Below, piece by piece: positions 58,789 to 64,000 of a stretch of DNA of 64,000 nt. Source of the DNA: Micropterus salmoides (lineage: Eukaryota > Chordata > Actinopteri > Centrarchiformes > Centrarchidae); the NCBI RefSeq assembly GCF_014851395.1, contig NW_024043372.1:8755490-8819489 (forward strand), written 5' to 3'. Numbering within the stretch: position 1 is the stretch's first letter; the number at the start of each line of letters is the position of its first letter. Both the position numbers and the translations under genes were made by a program. The notes beneath the pieces were generated by a model. The model was not told the DNA's origin and did not search any database. It saw nothing but the letters and a program-made list of their open reading frames with translations.

Positions 58789-58909
58789 TTGATGGTGCAG
58801 TGGATAAGACACATGCCTTTGGTGCTCCAGAGGCGTGCGACCTATGACATATAAAGCAATTGTAAGTCGCTGTGGATAAAAGCGTCAGCTAAATGAATAA
58901 ATGTAAATA
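58789..58909 (+). repeat. tRNA-derived SINE (family A) with internal deletion
   Basis: Head GTTGATGGTGCAGTGGATAA (A-box-like) joins directly to GCTCCAGAGGCG, followed by TTGTAAGTCGCTGTGGATAA and the usual tail. Compared with the copy at 1,980-2,167 the B-box and the GAGCAAGACACTTAAC block are missing; the junction falls at GGTG/GCTCC. Confidence 0.75.
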
Positions 58910-58920
58910 TTAGTTTGTTG

Positions 58921-59333
58921 TAGGGCGGGAAAATAATTTCCCTCAATAACAATATAACAAATGTTCAATAAATGTAATTAATTTGATTCATGAATGAATT
59001 TACCATTTTTCTATTAAGATATTTGTTTTATTGAGGAAAAGATTGCTGATTATTTTAATTTTACTCATGCATGTGTGTTACTTTATCATAACTGTTTTGA
59101 ATGTTCTAACTCAGATTTCTTAAGTGATCCACTGCATGACATCAAGTGTTTGTTCTGACCATGAAGAATAGTTTAAAGCCACAATAAGACAACTGGTTTC
59201 TTCAACTTTCACTCAGGAGCAAAAATCTGCCTTTAAACTTAAAGAAATAATGATTTGTCGTGATAATTATCGGATGTCGGATGATATGATTTTTTTATCG
59301 TGTTAACATTTTTGGCCATATCGTCCAGCCCTA
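58921..59333. mobile_element. hAT-like non-autonomous element, 413 bp, in an MTSS1-like intron
   Basis: Starts TAGGGCGGGAAAATAA and ends GGCCATATCGTCCAGCCCTA, a right end very common in fish repeats. The flanking octamers are GTTTGTTG (58,913-58,920) and GCTTGTCG (59,334-59,341); they differ only by two T/C changes, consistent with a decayed 8-bp target duplication. Confidence 0.65.
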
Positions 59334-59341
59334 GCTTGTCG

Positions 59342-60171
59342 CAGAAATAACCTCAAAAATAGCCTCAAAAATAAAAGTATAGATTAAGCTGTAAAGCTGA
59401 AACTTGACTATCGTTCTACTTCACACTCAAGCAGTCTGCTACCAGCAGACCACAATGATTTAAGGTCAAGTTCCTGGCTTTAGCGCACAACCCCTGCTTA
59501 AGAACTTTAGAAAAAAAAGACGCCCCATTTAGCTTGAAGTAAGAAAAATAAAAGAATTAAATCAATCACTATTGACTGATTAATGATTGATGAATGACTA
59601 TTAAGAAGGTTGAACGCTAAAAAAGAAAAAAATCAGCTGCAAGTTTTACCAAAAATTTAAGAATCTACTAAATTTAGTTAGTCAAATTTTGTACTGAGAG
59701 ATACATAATGTATCAGAAGAGTCAAAGAGAGAACACAACAGATTAATATTATAGATACAAACAGACATGACGCATTAAAAGATAAGGCAGAAAATATACC
59801 ATAAATACACAAAGTCAGGCAAACACTTATTACTGTACATGTGACCACACACAAATGTACAATGTTGTGTTGAATAGGATCAAGAGTTTAAAATTAAGAT
59901 TTTATGGGAGGAAACCAGAGCTGGATTAGAGATATATGAGGTTTAATCGGAGGAAATTGGAGAAAAATAAGGTGGAAACAAAGGCAAAGGGTATAAAATC
60001 AGTGCCAAGTGTGAGCTGATGGAAAACATGAGGAATAACACGGTAAAAGCAGCGGGAGATAATGTGAGATGGTCAGATTTAAACCGATGGAAGACAGACG
60101 GTTACAACACGGTAAAAACACAGGACGGTACTCGGGTTGGGAGGAATGTAATAGTTATAGTTTTTTCTCAC
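59342..60171 (-). other. Intron of the MTSS1-like gene
   Basis: AT-rich, nothing recognised. The 116-codon plus-strand frame at 60,019-60,369 overlaps the candidate exon and is treated as a shadow. Confidence 0.5.
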
Positions 60172-60348
60172 AGTGGTCATATCCCTGCGGCTAACGCGGC
60201 GGCTCAGCGCAGGGTGGTGGCCATGGCCAGCGGCATAACTGTGGTGACCGCGGCTGCCCTGACGACCGAGGCGAGAGGGGGAGCTCCCTTCGCTGAGGGA
60301 CCGCCCGGTTTCATCACAGCCAATCAGCAGATAGGGGGAGGAGCAGCG
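60172..60348 (-). CDS. mtss1: Candidate exon of the MTSS1-like gene (59 codons)
   Basis: On the minus strand an acceptor with a good pyrimidine tract (ACCCTCTCCTGTGTGTAG) precedes 177 bases that are open in the phase required by both neighbours (0 in, 0 out). They end at a plausible but weak donor, CACT|GTGAGA. The peptide is Ser/Arg/Gly/His-rich (SLSEGSSPSRLGRQGSRGHH, then SYAAGHGHHPALSRR). The region is GC-rich against an AT-rich intron. I do not recognise it in mammalian MTSS1 or MTSS2; it might replace the Ser-rich SSDSRSSGSHSHSPSSHYRY segment. Against it: the sequence gives no firm homology and the donor is not ideal. Confidence 0.4.
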
Positions 60349-60647
60349 CTACACACAGGAGAGGGTTAGAGCTGTGTGTGGAGTTCTTCTCACGGTGAAA
60401 AGCTCTTATTTCGTGGATCCTCAAAGCCAACAGTGTAATTTTAAAGTGGAGGTGTTGGGTGCTGAGAGCTGGCAGAAGGGTCAGAGTGTGTGTGGGGTTG
60501 TGGGAGTGTTGTATGTGAGTGAAATGGGCCTTTAAGATATTAAACATGCCTAAACAGAATTAGCATTTTAGTGGAATTGAAGCTTAACAGCATACATTTA
60601 TTTATTTTAGCTTGGCTTTATTAGATCATTCGTTAAGTATCACTGAC
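60349..60647 (-). other. Intron of the MTSS1-like gene, upstream of the candidate exon
   Basis: No further feature recognised in this roughly 300-bp piece. Confidence 0.4.
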
Positions 60648-61099
60648 GTACAGTACATGGCAAAAAGTATGTGATCACCTAAATGAACATGTTATTCCAA
60701 AAATCATGGCATTAATCTGCCACTGTAACAGCCTCAACTCTTCTGGTTTCATGTTTTCCACTAGATGTTGATCCTGGCTGCAGGGATTTGCTCCTATTCA
60801 ACCACAAGAGCATCAGTAAGGTCCAACACTGATGTTACAAGGCCTGGCTTACAGTCAAAGGTGTTGGATGGGGATGAGATCACCTGGCTTTATGGGCATT
60901 GTCGTGTTGAAACAAGAAAGGAACTTCCACAAATTGTTGCCTTTAAGTTCAAAGCACGTTACTGTCGAAAATACTATTGCAAACTCTAGCTTTAAGATTT
61001 CAATTCACTGGAACTAAGAGCAAAACTGGGAAAGACAGCCCGAAACAAAAAGGTACACTCGAGGATGTGGTGTCCACATACTTTTGGCCTTATAGTGTA
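60648..61099 (-). mobile_element. Internally deleted Tc1-type element, 452 bp, in an MTSS1-like intron
   Basis: Left end TACAGTACATGGCAAAAAGT, right end ACTTTTGGCCTTATAGTGTA: imperfect inverted repeats of about 30 bp ending in TA. The interior still shows minus-strand transposase scraps in order: GGGATTTGCTCCTATTCAAC, AAGGTGTTGGATGGGGATGA (the NPIEHLW region read backwards) and GAAAGGAACTTCCACAAATT. About two thirds of a full element is gone. The relic at 3,392-3,635 belongs to the same general type. Confidence 0.85.
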
Positions 61100-61292
61100 T
61101 ATCAAATGTATGCTTCAAGTTGAAACAACCAACAAACATGTAATGACATTTTATGAAACAAATAAAGTGTCATCAGAAAGTTCATCTAATGAATTTTCAT
61201 ACTTTTGATAGCAAAATAATCCTAAAAAAATAATAAATAATGCCCGGTTTTTATATGAGCAAAAAGTTAATAGACTACAGAATAAGTCTGGT

Positions 61293-61294
<2 letters not shown>
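61100..61294 (-). other. Intron of the MTSS1-like gene
   Basis: Short AT-rich spacer between the Tc1 element and the GT microsatellite. Confidence 0.5.

Positions 61295-61388
<94 letters not shown>
61295..61388. repeat. (GT)47 microsatellite at a splice donor
   Basis: The longest dinucleotide run in the window. On the transcribed (minus) strand it is (AC)47, starting right after the GTA of the intron that follows the exon at 61,392-61,470. Confidence 0.97.
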
Positions 61389-61391
<3 letters not shown>

Positions 61392-61470
61392 CTGGATGTG
61401 TACTCCATCAACAGCACAGCTGATTGAGTCCAAGGAGGGAACGTGCCTCACTGATCCAGACTGGTAGTTA
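61392..61470 (-). CDS. mtss1: MTSS1-like gene, internal exon (SVRHVPSLDSIS exon)
   Basis: The acceptor reads GTTTTTCTAG; the donor is ATCCAG|GTAACA. 79 bases: one base completes a Ser codon from the upstream exon, then 26 codons NYQSGSVRHVPSLDSISCAV followed by DGVHIQ, phase 0 out. Phase agrees with both neighbours. The peptide is not in the mammalian isoforms I can recall, so it may be a fish or paralogue-specific or alternatively spliced exon. The reading frame and both splice sites are good. Confidence 0.75.
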
Positions 61471-61769
61471 CTAGAAAAACACACAAACCCTACATTTAAA
61501 AACACATAAAAACTTAACTGGAATGTCAAAATTAAATAATAAAGAACAACCTTTTAAAGAAGTTTGGTTGTAAAAAATAAATTGCTGCTCTTTTTCCACT
61601 GAACATAAAAGAGACTACAAATATTCTAAATTGCTTTTGAACCAAGTTTTGGCCGTTTAAAGTTGATCAGGTGATGCAACACCAAAACAGGCACCTTACA
61701 TTGAGAAACAAACATGTTTTTCTACAAAAACAATTTTTTAATTTAACAAAAACATTATTTTATCATTTA
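61471..61769 (-). other. Intron of the MTSS1-like gene
   Basis: AT-rich; nothing recognised before the hAT-like element. Confidence 0.5.
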
Positions 61770-63238
61770 TAGGGCTGATCCCGAAAAGGTCAAGATTCGA
61801 TGCTTTGATGGGTAGAGAAATGAAAGGAGGATCATACCATTTTTGCGATATGGGCGTGTTCAATGTCTGATTTTACATAGAACTACCGGGTTTTCTCCCA
61901 ATAAATAAATATACAGCCTGATTATGATAAACATGTAATACTGTAAATAAAAATGTGAAAAGAAAAAAGCTTTTTATAATTATTTTTAAAGTGTGTGAAA
62001 AAATCGAAACCGTTACAGCCCCCCTCCAGTGTATTTTGACATTTCTACAATATTTCTTATTTCGGAGTCATTTCCTTACAATGTTGATTACCCTCATAGT
62101 TCGCCAAATATTTTTTGACAAATAGCTTAATTTTATGCTCAAAGTTGCAAAGGTTGCTTAGTTGTTAAGTAATGCCTCGTTAAAAAAAATGTCACGCCGT
62201 CACGCCTCGTTAAGTCATAGCATCAAACCGATAAACATCGTTGTGAGCTAACTAACCAATTTATCATGTAATTTACTTGGAACTTACAGTAGGTATGTCT
62301 CTCTGTGTCTGATTGTTGGTTTGTCTTTGTAGTTAGCCAAGTTAACTACCCTAAGTTGTAGTTAGCCAGGTGTAGTTAGCTAGCATAGTTATTCCAGAAA
62401 GTTAGCTAACAGAGGGTTCTTCATTTCATTTTTTTAGTTTCCTCCTCTTGGTTTAGTGTGCTGTTCATGTTCATTGAGGCATTTGTGCGTGCAGTGTTGG
62501 AGGACAGATGACAGGAAAGGCGTCGCACTTTCACCTGCCACCGTCTTATATGCAGTCTGCAACATGCATTTTACTGACAGCCGTTTTACCAATGCACCGG
62601 CGGAGGCGCCCACCAAACCCCCGCGGTAAAGAAAGTGCACTATAACATGTAGAGGGAGTTATCGTGTGCAGTGCATAACAGGACCATCGACTGTATGATA
62701 CGATAACAGCTACTCCTGCCAGACAGTAAAGTGGAACAAACATTACAATGTAGTGATGTTAACACAGCATATCGTTAGCGAACACTCCAGCCGTTCAGTT
62801 TTTGGTTTTCATGGTAATATATTAAGTCCGACTATTAACCACACCCCCATTCTCTGTTTGAGAAAGAACGTTTTAAAACTGCATTTAAAACTGGCTGGAG
62901 GGGAGCGTGTATGTGTGTTTGGTCAGGCAGAGAGACAGAGCACCAGCTTCACCAGTGTTGTGCAGAGCTGTCATCACCTCACGGGACGTTCGGATCATTT
63001 ATAAGGAACCACACAAATAACATTATATCGTTTTTCAATAGTACTTGAAATTGACCTGCGAGGAACCGCGACATGCATGCCGTTTTCCTGCCTGCAGCTT
63101 CTTAAGATTAAAGCGGAGCCACCGTGTGCCCCCCACCCCCTCACAAACATCCACATATGATTCGACGATCAGTCAACGATAGACAGCACTTGACAATTCT
63201 GATTCGACTATGTAAGTCCTTAGTCGGGGACAGCCCTA
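61770..63238. mobile_element. Putative hAT-like non-autonomous element, about 1,469 bp
   Basis: Left end TAGGGCTGATCCCGA and right end TCGGGGACAGCCCTA are inverted copies over about 15 bp with two mismatches. Subterminal AGATTCGATGCTTTGATGG and GATTCGACTATGTAAGTCC add to the resemblance to common fish hAT-type repeats. The flanking octamers do not match, so boundaries or integrity are uncertain. A GC-richer centre near 62,590-62,625 has no coding frame. Confidence 0.55.
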
Positions 63239-63541
63239 ATAAGAGTTCTTTCTCATGTTTATTTACATTTTAATCTTACATTTCTCGTTACTGTTTACAT
63301 TGGTACCGTTTTATTTTCGGCTTGTCAGTCTACCGTGAAGCACTTTGAATTGTACTAATCTGTTTACGGTACGACACAAAAAAAGTTGTTGATGTGATAC
63401 AGTGTCGTTGTTTATTAACATGCAAACAGAGTAGTAAACTAAGAAGAAAGCAGCTGTACAGACTGACATTATTAGAAATGCTGTTAGCAGAAGTGCAGTA
63501 TGTAGTAAACCAGTAACAGCTGTGGTTTGCGTGTGCGTTAC
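63239..63541 (-). other. Intron of the MTSS1-like gene
   Basis: Nothing recognised between the hAT-like element and the next exon donor. Confidence 0.5.
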
Positions 63542-63639
63542 CTGCTGATACTGCTCTTCCTGGACATAGTGTTACTGGGAGAAGCTGGAGGCGTCTGATA
63601 GGTATAGTTGAAATCTGAACCGTTCAGGTCCAAAATCAC
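63542..63639 (-). CDS. mtss1: MTSS1-like gene, internal exon just after the I-BAR domain (VILDLNGSD exon)
   Basis: The acceptor reads CTTTTCTCAG; the donor is AGCAG|GTAACG. 98 bases, 32 codons plus two bases. The peptide VILDLNGSDFNYTYQTPPAS is followed by PSNTMSRKSSIS. Mammalian MTSS1 has VILDLKGSDYSWSYQTPPSS then PSTTMSRKSS at the end of its I-BAR domain, so this match fixes gene identity and orientation. The shared TMSRKSS favours MTSS1 over MTSS2. Upstream exons encoding the I-BAR helices lie beyond the right edge. Confidence 0.93.
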
Positions 63640-64000
63640 CTGAGAAAAGAAAAAATACAAAAAACACACAACAATTTTGGTGACTCTGTGTTTCTGGGTG
63701 TGCTGCTTTAGGATCAGCCAGTGTTCTTCACATGAAAAAAAACTATACTTTCTGATTTCCCTACCGAAGACTTTGATCTTTAAATATATAGTTTGATTTC
63801 TTAAAAGGCTCAGTCATTTCCTAAACAGCTGGTCACTGTAGATTTAAGAAAATGTCATTCAAACAGGACAAAATAGTGCATTTGTTTATTATTTTTAGCA
63901 GTGGATTAATACACGTCCCGCATTAGAGTCATAAACTACAGTGGGTGTTCGTGGTAATGAAGGAACATGTCACCAAGTGTTTGGACAACAATGGAGCTCT
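63640..64000 (-). other. Intron of the MTSS1-like gene, continues beyond the window
   Basis: No further exon recognised up to the edge. Confidence 0.5.

Noticed and set aside
60019..60369. 116-codon plus-strand frame with Ala-rich end
   Set aside because: No recognisable domain. The open stretch is explained by GC-rich sequence, and the opposite strand gives the phase needed for an MTSS1-like exon.

Overview
This window looks like euchromatin from a teleost fish, probably a percomorph. There are long (CA/TG)n microsatellites every few kilobases. There is a dense mix of fish-type mobile elements: Tc1/mariner, hAT-like, PIF/Harbinger, TTAA-flanked MITEs, L2/CR1-like LINE tails and tRNA-derived SINEs. 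The genes that can be read are vertebrate: one intronless TRIM gene and the 3' half of an MTSS1-family gene.

Layout. Positions 1-31,000 hold no recognisable host gene. They contain microsatellites, SINEs (about 1,980-2,167 and 16,847-17,028), a Tc1 transposase relic (3,392-3,635), a decayed LINE reverse transcriptase (5,043-5,990), a 604-bp TTAA-flanked MITE (6,667-7,270), a second LINE relic (about 19,125-19,330), a possible LINE ORF1 zinc-knuckle relic (about 21,526-21,738), a GC-rich promoter-like patch (about 21,000-21,260) and a nearly complete Tc1/mariner element (25,501-26,728) whose transposase is broken by one stop codon. Positions 31,354-32,766 (minus) are a complete single-exon TRIM E3 ligase (RING, B-box, coiled coil, PRY-SPRY). 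Positions 33,172-42,139 are a composite of transposon debris: a Tc1 fragment, then a Harbinger transposase relic split by a 3.7-kb insert with a 24-bp direct repeat at each edge. About 3.18 kb of that insert is present again, nearly identical, as a direct repeat at 38,957-42,139. Positions 42,140-51,342 hold no recognisable gene apart from SINE-like copies.

From 51,343 to the right edge the minus strand carries the 3' exons of an MTSS1-family (I-BAR/WH2, missing-in-metastasis) gene. I could join five internal exons and the large terminal exon with consensus splice sites and continuous reading phase. A further 59-codon exon at 60,172-60,348 is a candidate. The I-BAR exons must lie beyond the right edge. 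The terminal exon keeps the family's FDKSSTIPRNSD block, the ATIRRKPS block and the C-terminal WH2 motif. Between them is a glutamine-rich stretch of about 187 residues that I do not know from mammalian MTSS1 or MTSS2. The introns contain three hAT-like non-autonomous elements, a deleted Tc1 element, a truncated SINE and a (GT)47 tract that starts 3 bases inside a splice donor.

The two genes are unrelated: the TRIM is a predicted ubiquitin ligase of the large fish TRIM families, and the MTSS1-like protein is an actin/membrane scaffold. Most of the remaining sequence is transposon-derived or unrecognised.
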